This document shows, piece after piece, positions 8,860 through 17,754 of a stretch of DNA of 64,000 bases. The position numbers were made by a program, and so were the translations under genes. The notes below the pieces were generated by a model. The model saw only the letters and a list, made by a program, of their open reading frames with translations, made no database searches and was not told the origin of the DNA. Location of the stretch: the NCBI RefSeq assembly GCF_038396765.1, contig NZ_CP150096.1, positions 4,695,001-4,759,000 on the forward strand. Reading direction: 5' to 3'. Numbering within the stretch: position 1 is the first letter of the stretch; each line of letters begins with the position of its first letter. Origin of the DNA: Chitinophaga caseinilytica (GTDB lineage: Bacteria; Bacteroidota; Bacteroidia; Chitinophagales; Chitinophagaceae).

Positions 8860-9363
8860 ATGTCCGTACACAATCAGACTTTACTCAACAACACTGGCAT
8901 TCTTCAACTGGAGGGTGCCAGTGTTGTTATTGTATCTACAGAATGGAACGATTTCGTCACCAACGAACTGGTGGCGGGTGCAGAACGTACGCTCACCGAG
9001 CAGAAAGTAAACTTCAGCACCTACATCGTGCCGGGTTCCTTTGAGCTGCCGTTCGCCTGCAAACAAATCTGGGAACAAACCCGCGGCACCGGCGCCCAAC
9101 CGTCTGCCATCATCGCCTTCGGATGCGTCATCCGCGGAGAAACCCCGCACTTCGATTACGTGTGCAAGGCCGTGACCGACGGAATCCTCGAACTGAACCT
9201 CGAGCTTCCCATCCCCGTGATCTTCGGCGTGCTCACCGTTAACACCGTAGAACAAGCCACAGACCGCCTCGGCGGCGCTCACGGCCATAAAGGGGAAGAA
9301 GGCGCGCTCACCGCCCTCAAGATGATCGGATTTCAACGTCAACTGGCAAAAAGTGCCCGATAA
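8860..9363 (+). CDS. ribH: 6,7-dimethyl-8-ribityllumazine synthase
   Basis: Condenses a ribitylaminouracil with 3,4-dihydroxybutanone phosphate, the penultimate step of riboflavin synthesis. The 167-residue product has all family landmarks: STEWNDFV with the substrate Trp, the PGSFELPF loop, GCVIRGETPHFDYV with the catalytic His, and FGVLTVNTVEQA. About 20 residues precede the conserved core. That N-terminal stretch is encoded by a perfect 13-bp inverted repeat at 8887-8928. It lies 8 bp after the TPR gene. No FMN riboswitch is visible upstream. Confidence 0.95.
   Translation: MSVHNQTLLNNTGILQLEGASVVIVSTEWNDFVTNELVAGAERTLTEQKVNFSTYIVPGSFELPFACKQIWEQTRGTGAQPSAIIAFGCVIRGETPHFDYVCKAVTDGILELNLELPIPVIFGVLTVNTVEQATDRLGGAHGHKGEEGALTALKMIGFQRQLAKSAR
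8887..8928 (+). repeat. Perfect 13-bp inverted repeat inside the start of ribH
   Basis: AACAACACTGGCA at 8887-8899 is followed, after a 16-nt loop, by its exact reverse complement at 8916-8928. It lies 27 bases into the ribH coding region, before the conserved domain. There is no T tract, so it is not a normal terminator; an mRNA hairpin that affects translation is possible. Confidence 0.7.
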
Positions 9364-9382
9364 TAGCGAAGTTAACAGCAGC

Positions 9383-9409
9383 TTGAATTGTTTGCAGCCC
9401 TTAACTTTG
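9383..9409 (+). promoter_or_regulatory. Candidate promoter of the LutA-like gene
   Basis: TAACTTTG at 9402-9409 fits the TAnnTTTG -7 box and lies 31 bp before the ATG at 9441. The nearest -33 TTG (9383-9385) is 16 bp away, slightly short of the usual spacing. Confidence 0.45.
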
Positions 9410-9440
9410 TCTGCTCATTACCCAAACTGATAACACCAGC

Positions 9441-10160
9441 ATGAACGTACATCTTTTCATACCGTGCTTCGTAGACCAGCTCTTTCCTGAAACCGCCTTC
9501 AACATGGTGAAAGTCCTGGAAAAACTCGGCTGCACCGTGCATTACAATACCGATCAAACCTGCTGCGGCCAACCCGCCTTCAACGCAGGGTACCAGGATG
9601 AATGCCGGAGCGTGGCCACCAAGTTCCTCAAAGACTTTCACGTGTACGACTATATCGTGGCGCCCAGCGGGTCCTGCACCGGTTTCGTACGGAATTATTA
9701 CGGCAAACTGTTCGATAATTCCGCCGCACATAACGACGTAAAACTCCTCCGCAAAAACCTCTACGAATTCACCGAATTCCTCGTAGACGTGCTCGGCGTA
9801 ACCGACATCGGCGCCACCCTCGAAGGCGTCGGCACCTATCACGATGCCTGCGGCGCCCTGCGCGAATGCGGCATCAAGGAAGGCCCGCGCAAACTTCTGG
9901 CCAACGTGAAAGGTCTCGAACTGCGCGAGATGAACGAACCGGAAACCTGCTGCGGGTTCGGCGGCACCTTTGCCGTGAAATTCAAACCCATATCCCTGGG
10001 AATGGGCGAACAGAAAGTGCATAACTCCACAGACACCGGTGCGGATTACCTCATCTCCACCGACCTTAGCTGCCTCATGCACCTCGACGGATACATCCGT
10101 AAACACGGACAAAACATTAAAATCATGCACATCGCGGACGTACTGGCCAGTGGCTGGTAA
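9441..10160 (+). CDS. CCG-domain (Fe-S)-binding protein, LutA/GlcF-like
   Basis: A 239-residue protein with two cysteine-rich CCG domains, seen as TCCGQPAFNAGY near residue 40 and TCCGFGGTF near residue 170. Each domain also has an upstream Cys (IPCFVDQLFPE, HDACGALREC). This is the LutA/YkgE layout, an iron-sulfur subunit that works with LutB and LutC in L-lactate oxidation. Those partners are not in this window, so the exact role is uncertain; it could also serve another oxidoreductase of the heterodisulfide-reductase type. It appears to have its own promoter. Confidence 0.82.
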   Translation: MNVHLFIPCFVDQLFPETAFNMVKVLEKLGCTVHYNTDQTCCGQPAFNAGYQDECRSVATKFLKDFHVYDYIVAPSGSCTGFVRNYYGKLFDNSAAHNDVKLLRKNLYEFTEFLVDVLGVTDIGATLEGVGTYHDACGALRECGIKEGPRKLLANVKGLELREMNEPETCCGFGGTFAVKFKPISLGMGEQKVHNSTDTGADYLISTDLSCLMHLDGYIRKHGQNIKIMHIADVLASGW

Positions 10161-10184
10161 CCCGCGCCCATAAAGCGATTCGGA

Positions 10185-10592
10185 ATGCAATATTGGTTAG
10201 TGAAATCGGAACCGTTCAAATATTCCTGGGACCAATTCGTGAAAGACAAGCAGACGTTCTGGGACGGCGTGCGCAACTACGCCGCGCGCAACAACCTCCG
10301 CTCCATGAAAAAAGGCGACCAGGTGTTGTGGTACCACAGCAACGAAGGGCTCGAGATCGTCGGCATCGCCAAAGTGGTGAAAGAATCCTACCAGGACCCC
10401 ACCACGCCCGATCCCGCCTGGCTCGCGGTAGACCTCGCACCGGTGAAGAAGCTCAAAAAGCCCGTCACCCTCGCGCAGATTAAGGCTGAAAAAAGCCTCG
10501 CGAACATGGACCTCATACGGCTCGGCCGCCTATCGGTCGGAACGGTGAAACCCGAAGAATTCGAAAAAATCATGGAAATGGCAGGCATGTAA
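10185..10592 (+). CDS. EVE domain-containing protein
   Basis: A 135-residue protein that is essentially a single EVE domain (PUA-like fold), starting with MQYWLVKSEP and containing WDGVRNYAARNNLRSMKKGD and VLWYHSNEG. EVE domains are thought to bind modified bases in DNA or RNA; the target here is not known. The length and N terminus are typical of stand-alone bacterial members. It lies 24 bp after the LutA-like gene and 30 bp before the sirtuin gene, so the three may form one transcript. Confidence 0.9.
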   Translation: MQYWLVKSEPFKYSWDQFVKDKQTFWDGVRNYAARNNLRSMKKGDQVLWYHSNEGLEIVGIAKVVKESYQDPTTPDPAWLAVDLAPVKKLKKPVTLAQIKAEKSLANMDLIRLGRLSVGTVKPEEFEKIMEMAGM

Positions 10593-10622
10593 GCCTGTCA
10601 TTTCTTATTAAACCCAAAAGAT

Positions 10623-11306
10623 ATGAAACCCAAACTGGTCGTGCTTTCCGGCGCAGGCATCAGCGCCGAGAGCGGTCTCCGCACCTTCCGCGATTCCGAC
10701 GGCCTGTGGGAAGGGCACGACGTCTACGAAGTGGCCTCGCCCACCGGCTGGCAGAACAATCCCTCCCTCGTCCAGGAGTTTTACAACCTGCGCCGAAAAG
10801 ACGTGCTGGCCGCCATGCCCAACGCCGCGCACAGCGGACTGGCACAGCTGGAGCAGTGGTACGATGTAAGGGTGATCACCCAGAACATCGACGACCTGCA
10901 CGAGCGCGGCGGCTCCACCCGCGTGCTGCACCTGCACGGCGAAATCCTCAAAATGCGCAGCGTGCATGATGAAACCACGCTGTACGAGATCCGGGAAGAC
11001 ATTCAAATGGGGCAGCTGGCGCCCGACGGCGGACAGTTCCGGCCGCACGTAGTGTGGTTCGGGGAAGATGTAAGCATGATACAACCGGCGGTGCTGGAGA
11101 TCGTGCAGGCAGATGTGTTCGTGCTGATCGGCACCTCGCTGAACGTGTACCCCGCGGCGGGGCTGGTGAATTATCTGCGGGCGGATGTGCCGCGGTACAT
11201 CATCGACAAAAAAATCCCGCCGGTGAGCGATTCCCATAGCTGGACGCTGATCGAAAAACCGGCGACAGAAGGAGTGGAGGAGCTGCTGGCTTTGCTGCAA
11301 CCCTAA
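10623..11306 (+). CDS. cobB: SIR2-family NAD-dependent protein deacylase
   Basis: A 227-residue sirtuin that would remove acyl groups from lysines using NAD+. Visible motifs are GAGISAESGLRTFRD (NAD binding), TQNIDDLHERGG, HLHGE with catalytic His105, and GTSLNVYPAAGL. Tyr54 and Arg57 in FYNLRRK match the Tyr/Arg pair that defines class III desuccinylases such as E. coli CobB and human SIRT5, so acidic acyl groups are likely substrates. The protein has no cysteine at all, so the four-Cys zinc site of most sirtuins is absent. The symbol is by resemblance. Confidence 0.88.
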   Translation: MKPKLVVLSGAGISAESGLRTFRDSDGLWEGHDVYEVASPTGWQNNPSLVQEFYNLRRKDVLAAMPNAAHSGLAQLEQWYDVRVITQNIDDLHERGGSTRVLHLHGEILKMRSVHDETTLYEIREDIQMGQLAPDGGQFRPHVVWFGEDVSMIQPAVLEIVQADVFVLIGTSLNVYPAAGLVNYLRADVPRYIIDKKIPPVSDSHSWTLIEKPATEGVEELLALLQP

Positions 11307-11338
11307 AAAAATAGCCGTCCCGGTACTACCGGGACGGC
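11307..11338 (-). terminator. Strong hairpin between convergent cobB and saccharopine dehydrogenase genes
   Basis: Perfect 11-bp stem GCCGTCCCGGT / ACCGGGACGGC (11314-11324 and 11328-11338) with a 3-nt loop. On the minus strand it is followed by a run of seven T, so it terminates leftward transcription; it may also act on cobB. Confidence 0.8.
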
Positions 11339-11449
11339 CCATACTTTCACTTGTTCAACTTCCTCTTCTAGGAGTAGTCATAGGAAAAATGACTTGGGTC
11401 CCGGGATGAAAGCGGCTGAATCTTCGGCCAATGTGCAATGTGTTTTTCC

Positions 11450-12775
11450 TCAATCGAAAGTTTCTTCGAACCTGATATCGAATTCCTCCAGTTCACGGAG
11501 GACGGGATTGTAGATGTCTGGCATAACGGGAATCTGCAGGCCTGTGAGGCTTACCTGGCCGGAGAGGACCAGTTTGGCCAGGATGCCGAGGGGCAGCCCT
11601 ACCGTTTTTGCCATGGCGGTGCGCAGGTTATCTTCTCCCTGCACGATCATGTAACTTGATAATTTAGTGCTCATGTTGCGCCGCTCGAACTCGATCTCGT
11701 GCAACATAACGATCATGTCTTTATCGGATGGCTCCATTCTCAGGCGGGCTTCGAGTACATGCTGCAAAACGCCCGCGTTGGTCTGTTCCCCTAAGTTAAT
11801 CAAATCTCCGTTCAAAATGCCCAAAAATTTCAGCTGGCGGATCAGTTTGCTTTTGCTGCTGACGCCGAGGAACTGGGCCACGTTCTCTTCCGGGCTGAGC
11901 TGATCGTCTGCCGTCACGTTCTGCATGGCCCATGCGGAATAGGCCAGCTTGTCGGTCGGGCGTTTCTTCTTATCGTCGGTAAGTCCCAGCCGGACCACCG
12001 CGTTCCAGCCTTCGCAGAAATCGGGGTAGCGGAGGGTGGCGCGCATGAAGGTGGGCACGTTGGAGAGGTTGTAGATATCGGTGTAGTTGAGGGAATCGCG
12101 GTTGGGATACCAGGCGAGCTTGCCGAGGCCGGGCACCTGGATGGTCTTGGACTGGTCGAACAGGTGCTCGTATTCCACTTCCTTCACCTTGCCCTTTTCG
12201 CGGTAAATAGCGCCGGAAGCGCCCGCCAGCACGATGTTCCGTGCGTTCCACGAGATCTTGTACTGCCAGGGGTTGTCGTTGCTTTCGGGGGAGATGAGCC
12301 CGCCGCAGTAGGAGCGGAAGCAGGAGATCTGGCCGCCTTTCTTTTCGATCGACTGGATGAGTTTCATGGCAGACATATGATCGATCCCGGGGTCGAGGCC
12401 CATTTCATACATGAATAGCAGGCCGGCCTGTTCGATTTCCTTTTCCAGTTTGCGGATTTCCGGGTCGATGTACGACGCGGTGAGGAGGTTCTTTCCGAAT
12501 TGCAGGCAGTCGCGCGCCACCGTGATGTGCAGGGCGGGCGGGAGCAGGGAAATGACGAGGTCGGTTTCCCGGACGAGGGGTTGGCGGACCGATGCGTCTT
12601 TCACATCGATCGCCGCTGCTGTGGCGTAATACGACTTTCCGATCTTGGATTTGATCAGCATGAGGTCGTTGTCCACAACGGTGATATGCCATTTTTGCCG
12701 GGGCGCATTGGCCAGCAGGTAATCGATCAGTACGGTCGCTGACTTGCCGGCGCCAAACAATAGAACATGCTTCAT
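11450..12775 (-). CDS. Saccharopine dehydrogenase family protein
   Basis: A 441-residue enzyme with an N-terminal Rossmann domain (LLFGAGKSATVLIDYL) and the saccharopine dehydrogenase C-terminal domain, including MYEMGLDPGIDHMSA and GGLISPESNDNPWQYKISW. Family members with this layout resemble the glutamate-forming (Lys9-type) saccharopine dehydrogenase of lysine metabolism. Other bacterial members act in polyamine or amino-acid metabolism, so the substrate is not certain. It stands alone on the minus strand with a strong terminator at 11,307-11,338. Confidence 0.85.
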   Translation of the reverse strand: MKHVLLFGAGKSATVLIDYLLANAPRQKWHITVVDNDLMLIKSKIGKSYYATAAAIDVKDASVRQPLVRETDLVISLLPPALHITVARDCLQFGKNLLTASYIDPEIRKLEKEIEQAGLLFMYEMGLDPGIDHMSAMKLIQSIEKKGGQISCFRSYCGGLISPESNDNPWQYKISWNARNIVLAGASGAIYREKGKVKEVEYEHLFDQSKTIQVPGLGKLAWYPNRDSLNYTDIYNLSNVPTFMRATLRYPDFCEGWNAVVRLGLTDDKKKRPTDKLAYSAWAMQNVTADDQLSPEENVAQFLGVSSKSKLIRQLKFLGILNGDLINLGEQTNAGVLQHVLEARLRMEPSDKDMIVMLHEIEFERRNMSTKLSSYMIVQGEDNLRTAMAKTVGLPLGILAKLVLSGQVSLTGLQIPVMPDIYNPVLRELEEFDIRFEETFD

Positions 12776-13109
12776 AAGAGACTCAGGTGGTTAAAACTAC
12801 CAAACGAAAACAATAATTTCCGGCGAATGTTCAGATAACCGCTGTTTTCCAGAACATTCGAACAATTGCTTACGCTCGATTATAAGGGCTGATTTTCATA
12901 GGGTTATAAACAAATTGCTTGCCAATTTGTGATCGGCTGGTATATATCAATTTTAAGATATATAGAACATTTACCGGAGATGACGCGAAAGTAGGAATAT
13001 TCCCCCATTTTTATTCACAAATAGCCCCCAAAGCGCCGGAATCCGGCCTGAAATCATTATATTTGCTCTTTATTTAAGGATACGGAAAAACCTGTAAACC
13101 AATAACATA
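12776..13109 (+). promoter_or_regulatory. Intergenic region with the gyrA -7 box
   Basis: This 334-bp gap separates the divergent saccharopine dehydrogenase and gyrA genes. A TATATTTG -7 box at 13,058-13,065 lies 44 bp before the gyrA ATG. No convincing -33 element was seen. The rest is AT-rich and I see no gene in it. Confidence 0.5.
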
Positions 13110-15734
13110 ATGATAGATAACACGGACAATCAAAACAATCAAAAGGAAGGTAGAATTGTTCCGATCAACATTGAGGAGCAGATGAAGACGGCGTACATCG
13201 ATTATTCGATGTCCGTGATCGTAGGCCGCGCGTTGCCGGACGTAAGAGATGGTTTCAAGCCTGTTCACCGCCGCGTACTGTTCGGCATGCACGAGCTGGG
13301 GAACACGCACAACAAGCCTTACAAGAAATCTGCCCGTGTTGTTGGGGACGTAATGGGTAAATATCACCCGCATGGTGACGCTTCCGTGTACGATACCATG
13401 GTACGTATGGCCCAGCCCTGGTCGCTCCGCTACATGTTGATCGACGGGCAGGGTAACTTCGGATCGATCGACGGCGACATGCCTGCGGCCATGCGTTATA
13501 CCGAGGTGCGCCTGCAGAAGATCGCTGAAGCGATGCTGGAAGACCTCGAAAAAGACACCGTGGATTTCACGTTCAACTTCGATGACACCCTCGAAGAGCC
13601 CCTGGTACTGCCTACCCGCATCCCGAACCTGCTCGCCAACGGCGCCAGCGGTATCGCGGTAGGGATGGCCACCAACATCATGCCCCACAACCTGTCCGAA
13701 CTCGTGGACGGGCTCACGGCCATGATCGAAAACCGTGACATCACTACGGAAGAACTCATCAAGCATATCAAAGCCCCCGACTTCCCGACAGGCGGCATCA
13801 TATACGGTTTCGAAGGCGTTAAACAGGGCTTCGAGACCGGCCGCGGAAGGGTAGTAGTGCGCGGTAAGATCATGTCCGAAACGGCTAAAACCGGTAAGGA
13901 AAAACTCGTGATCTACGAACTGCCTTACCAGGTGAACAAAGCCGTGCTGCACCAGAAAATCGCACAGCTGGTCAACGATAAAGTGATCGAAGGCATCTCC
14001 GATGTGCGCGACGAAAGCGACCGCGAAGGCATGCGCCTGGTGATCGACCTCAAGCGCGAAGCGATCCCCAACGTCATCATCAACCAGCTGTACAAATACT
14101 CCGAGCTCCAGACTTCTTACGGTATCAACAACGTGGTACTCGTAAAAGGCCGGCCCCGGATCATGAACCTGCGCGACCTCCTGACGGAATTCATCGAGTT
14201 CCGCCACGAAGTAGTGACCCGCCGTACGCAGTTCGAACTGCGCGAAGCGGAAAAGAAAGCCCACATCCTCGCGGGTTATCTCATCGCCCTCGACCATCTC
14301 GACGAAGTGATCGCCCTCATCCGCAACTCGGCCACCCCCGACGTAGCGCGTGAAGGCCTCATGTCCAGCTTCGGGCTGAGCGAGATCCAGGCGAAAGCCA
14401 TCCTGGAATTGCGCCTGCAAAGGTTGACAGGCATGGAACGCGACAAAATCCGTGAAGAATACGAAGAGATCATGCAACTCATCGGCAGACTGAAGGAAAT
14501 CCTCGGGGACGAAGGCCTCCGGATGCAAATCATCAAGACGGAACTGGAAGAAGTGAAAAAGAAATTCGGCGACGAAAGAAAGACCGAAATCCAGTACCTC
14601 GCAGCCGAAATGCGCATCGAAGATATCATTGCCGAAGAAGACGTGGTGATCACCATTTCCCACCTGGGTTATATCAAACGTACCTCCGCGTACGACTACC
14701 GCCAGCAGAAACGCGGTGGCCGCGGCGCCATGGGCGGCAAAACGCGCGACGAAGACTATATCGAGCACCTGTTCGTAGCGTCTACCCACCACACCATGCT
14801 GTTCTTCACCGAAAAAGGCCGCTGCTACTGGCTCAAGGTGTACGAAATCCCCGAAGGTGAGAAATCCGGCAAGGGCCGCGCCATCCAGAACCTCATCACC
14901 CTGCCTTCTGACGATAAGATCCGCGCGATCATCGACATTAAGGATTTGGGCGACAAAGATTTCATCAACAGCCACTATATTGTGCTCTGCACCCGCAACG
15001 GTATCATCAAGAAAACCTTGCTGGAAGAGTTCAGCCGCCCGCGCACTAATGGCGTGAACGCGATCACGGTGAACGACGGCGACCAGCTGCTGGAAGCTAA
15101 GCTGACCAACGGCAACAGCGAGATCATGATGGCTGTGAAGAGCGGCCGCGCCATCCGCTTCCCTGAAAATACCGTGCGCGACACAGGTCGCGGCGCCATC
15201 GGGGTAAGGGGCATCGAGGTCGATAACGAGAAAGACGAAGTGGTTGGTATGATTTGTGTTGATAAGGAAGATAAGACGAAAACCGTGCTCGTGGTATCCG
15301 AGAAAGGATTCGGCAAACGGACCGATATCGAAGAGTACCGCATCACCAATCGCGGGGGTAAAGGGGTAAAAACTATCAGCATTACCGAAAAGACCGGCTC
15401 TCTCATTTCCATCGTGGACGTTACCGAAACGAACGACCTGATGATCACCTGCAAATCCGGCATCACCATCCGTATGGCGGTGGGAGACGTCCGCGAAGCA
15501 GGGCGCGCTACACAGGGCGTAAGGCTCATCCGTATGGACGAATCCGACGAAATCGCGGCCGTAGCACGGCTCGACGAGCAGGAGGAAGACGAGATCGTTG
15601 AAATCGCCGAAGGCGTGGAAGGCGGTGAAGAAGGCGCAGAAGGTGCTGCAGAAGGTGCCGGATCAGCCGGTGAGGCTGCTGAAGGCGGCGAAGAGGCCGC
15701 TGGTGAAGCTGCTCCCGAATCCACTGAAGAGTAA
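13110..15734 (+). CDS. gyrA: DNA gyrase subunit A
   Basis: DNA-cleaving subunit of gyrase, which introduces negative supercoils with GyrB. The 874-residue product has the catalytic Tyr130 (AAMRYTEVRL), the quinolone region around residues 86-106, and the GyrA box QKRGGRG in the C-terminal wrapping domain, which separates it from ParC. At the quinolone contact site the sequence is GDASVYD, with Ala91 where E. coli has Ser83; Asp95 matches Asp87. Beyond the last beta-pinwheel repeat is a ~50-residue Glu/Ala/Gly-rich acidic tail. The TPR gene follows 42 bp later. Confidence 0.97.
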   Translation: MIDNTDNQNNQKEGRIVPINIEEQMKTAYIDYSMSVIVGRALPDVRDGFKPVHRRVLFGMHELGNTHNKPYKKSARVVGDVMGKYHPHGDASVYDTMVRMAQPWSLRYMLIDGQGNFGSIDGDMPAAMRYTEVRLQKIAEAMLEDLEKDTVDFTFNFDDTLEEPLVLPTRIPNLLANGASGIAVGMATNIMPHNLSELVDGLTAMIENRDITTEELIKHIKAPDFPTGGIIYGFEGVKQGFETGRGRVVVRGKIMSETAKTGKEKLVIYELPYQVNKAVLHQKIAQLVNDKVIEGISDVRDESDREGMRLVIDLKREAIPNVIINQLYKYSELQTSYGINNVVLVKGRPRIMNLRDLLTEFIEFRHEVVTRRTQFELREAEKKAHILAGYLIALDHLDEVIALIRNSATPDVAREGLMSSFGLSEIQAKAILELRLQRLTGMERDKIREEYEEIMQLIGRLKEILGDEGLRMQIIKTELEEVKKKFGDERKTEIQYLAAEMRIEDIIAEEDVVITISHLGYIKRTSAYDYRQQKRGGRGAMGGKTRDEDYIEHLFVASTHHTMLFFTEKGRCYWLKVYEIPEGEKSGKGRAIQNLITLPSDDKIRAIIDIKDLGDKDFINSHYIVLCTRNGIIKKTLLEEFSRPRTNGVNAITVNDGDQLLEAKLTNGNSEIMMAVKSGRAIRFPENTVRDTGRGAIGVRGIEVDNEKDEVVGMICVDKEDKTKTVLVVSEKGFGKRTDIEEYRITNRGGKGVKTISITEKTGSLISIVDVTETNDLMITCKSGITIRMAVGDVREAGRATQGVRLIRMDESDEIAAVARLDEQEEDEIVEIAEGVEGGEEGAEGAAEGAGSAGEAAEGGEEAAGEAAPESTEE

Positions 15735-15776
15735 ACCATTAACAATTAACGATAATTATTTAAAAACCTGAGCCAC

Positions 15777-17030
15777 ATGAAAAAACTATTTGTAACGCTT
15801 CTCTTTTGCGGCGCCGGATTTGCAGCCATGGCGCAGAAAGCAAAAGTGAACAGTGCAGATGAATACCTGAAAAGCGACAAAATCGACCAGGCGAAAGCTG
15901 ATATCGAAGCGGCGCTCGCTCATGAAAAGACCAAGGACGATGCCCGTACCTGGTACGTAAAAGGCAAAATCTACGAAGCCCTTGCTACCAAGAACAAAAG
16001 CGCGGCCGACGCGGAAGTTGCTTTCGAAGCTTTCAAAAAAGCCCTCGAAATCAACCCCAAACTCCCGGAAGCCCTCCTGGAAATGAATAACCGCATGTTC
16101 AACGTGTACGCCACCATCGGCAACGCCGGCTATGGCAACCTGAACGATCAGAAGTGGGACTCCTCCTTCATCTACTTCAAAAAAGCGGTAGAAGTACGCG
16201 ACTACTACAACGGTAAAAACCTCGGCGGCTCCATCCCGACAGATACCGCTATGGTATTCTACGCCGGTTACGCCGCACAGCAGGCCGGTAAAAAGGACGA
16301 CGCTTTCGAACTGCTGAAAAAAGCAGCCGATCTCCAGTTCAAAACCGAACCCGCCCTCTACGTGGTACTGGCTCAGCAATACGAAGAACGAGGCGATAAC
16401 GCCAACTGGCTCGGCACCATCGAAAAAGCGAAAGGCCTCTTCCCGGCAGACAAACGCTTTAACGACATGGAAATGCTCTACTATTCCAAAACCGGTAAAA
16501 CGGACGACCTGTTGAGCATGCTCGAGAAAAAAGTGAACGAGAACCCCAGCGATTTCAGCCTCGTGCTGGACTACGCCATCCGTCTCGATAACGTAGCCAA
16601 CCCCCGCGACGAGAAAGGCAACGATGTGGCGAAACCCGCCAACTACGACGCCCTCATGAACAAAGCGGAAGAAGCTTACAAAAAAGCACTGACCATCAAG
16701 GCAGACGACGCTACCGCCAACTTCCAGCTCGGCGCCCTTTACTTCAACCGCGCAGTAGCCAGCAACAAAGAGCTGAACTCCCTGACCAGCAAGGAGCAAA
16801 CCGGCCCCAAAGCGAAAGAACTGCAAGGTAAAGTACAAGGCCTCATGGACCAGTCGCTCCCGTACTTCGAGAAAGCCGACGCCGGCTTCACCGCCATGGG
16901 CAGCAAAATGGAAGCCAGCGACAAACGCACTTTCGAAAGCGCCCTCTACGCACTCCAGAAAATCTACGCGATCAAAAACATGAACGATAAAGTAGAAACC
17001 GTGAAAAAGAAACTGGAAGGCCTGAACTAA
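15777..17030 (+). CDS. Exported tetratricopeptide repeat protein
   Basis: A 417-residue protein with a Sec signal peptide (cleavage expected after the AMAQ at about residue 20) and several TPR motifs along its length, for example in AFEAFKKALEINPKLPEALLEM and in the ANFQLGALYFNRAV region. It probably acts as a periplasmic scaffold. No enzymatic motif is seen and the partner is unknown. It follows gyrA by 42 bp and is closed by a strong terminator, so it may be cotranscribed with gyrA. Confidence 0.8.
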   Translation: MKKLFVTLLFCGAGFAAMAQKAKVNSADEYLKSDKIDQAKADIEAALAHEKTKDDARTWYVKGKIYEALATKNKSAADAEVAFEAFKKALEINPKLPEALLEMNNRMFNVYATIGNAGYGNLNDQKWDSSFIYFKKAVEVRDYYNGKNLGGSIPTDTAMVFYAGYAAQQAGKKDDAFELLKKAADLQFKTEPALYVVLAQQYEERGDNANWLGTIEKAKGLFPADKRFNDMEMLYYSKTGKTDDLLSMLEKKVNENPSDFSLVLDYAIRLDNVANPRDEKGNDVAKPANYDALMNKAEEAYKKALTIKADDATANFQLGALYFNRAVASNKELNSLTSKEQTGPKAKELQGKVQGLMDQSLPYFEKADAGFTAMGSKMEASDKRTFESALYALQKIYAIKNMNDKVETVKKKLEGLN

Positions 17031-17048
17031 TCAGGTTCCATTCCATAT

Positions 17049-17080
17049 AAAAAAGGCAAGGGGCAACCCTTGCCTTTTTT
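17049..17080 (+). terminator. Rho-independent terminator after the TPR gene
   Basis: Perfect stem formed by AAAAAAGGCAAGGG (17049-17062) and its reverse complement (17067-17080) with a GCAA loop. The 3' arm ends in six T. Confidence 0.93.
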
Positions 17081-17309
17081 GTTGCCCACCGCTGCCGCAC
17101 GTCCCAAACTGCCGCCATATTTCCACAGTCGTTTCCCTACGCAAACAAGTAAGTGATTTTCATGGGGTTGTAATAGCGTATTGCTAATCAGGCATTATCA
17201 TTTTAACATCAATAATATGTATGCAGCCGGATGCGTTGGCATGGTAATTCGCGTATGTGATTGGAAGACATGTAATTAATTCCATTAACCATATCAAATC
17301 CTTACAATT

Positions 17310-17654
17310 ATGGTCACACGAACAAAACCTACTGACATGCAGGAGCAACATCACGAAAACATGCTGATGAAAGACGCGAACAGGCAGGAGCGTTACGGAG
17401 AACAGGAATTCAACGACGATAACAACAACCAGCTGGAAGGATACGACGAAAACGAACTGAATACTACCGACCGCCGTCACCAGCGTGAAGCCGAAATGGC
17501 CGACGGAGATGCTGCCGCACATGGCGAAACGCCCAAAAGGACACCCAGCAGAAGGGGATTTGCGGCTATGGACAAAGAAAAACAACGCCAGATCGCCAGC
17601 AAGGGTGGCAAGGCCTCGCATGGCGGCGGCCGCAAACCCAGCAAACCCCGCTGA
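17310..17654 (+). CDS. KGG-motif stress-induced protein
   Basis: A 114-residue, very hydrophilic protein rich in Asn, Gln, Glu and His. Its C-terminal third carries the KGG motif (RGFAAMDKEKQRQIASKGG, then KASHGGGR), known from general-stress proteins such as YciG. It is predicted to be largely disordered, and its biochemical role is unknown. An in-frame ATG at 17,337 (MQEQHHEN) is an alternative start. It is a monocistronic unit between terminators at 17,049-17,080 and 17,672-17,707. The 229 bp after the first terminator show nothing else I can name. Confidence 0.8.
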   Translation: MVTRTKPTDMQEQHHENMLMKDANRQERYGEQEFNDDNNNQLEGYDENELNTTDRRHQREAEMADGDAAAHGETPKRTPSRRGFAAMDKEKQRQIASKGGKASHGGGRKPSKPR

Positions 17655-17671
17655 GGTGGATAAGGACATTC

Positions 17672-17707
17672 AAAAGCGTGTGCCCGTTTCCGGTACACGC
17701 TTTTTTT
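17672..17707 (+). terminator. Rho-independent terminator after the KGG gene
   Basis: Stem AAAAGCGTGT (17672-17681) with ACACGCTTTT (17695-17704), followed by further T residues. Confidence 0.88.
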
Positions 17708-17754
17708 ATGCCCGGGCCGGCATTTTACGTAAATTGACATTCAATCATTCTCTT

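Noticed and set aside
13074-14975. 633-codon minus-strand open frame opposite gyrA
   Set aside because: Antisense shadow; gyrA on the plus strand has every expected motif.
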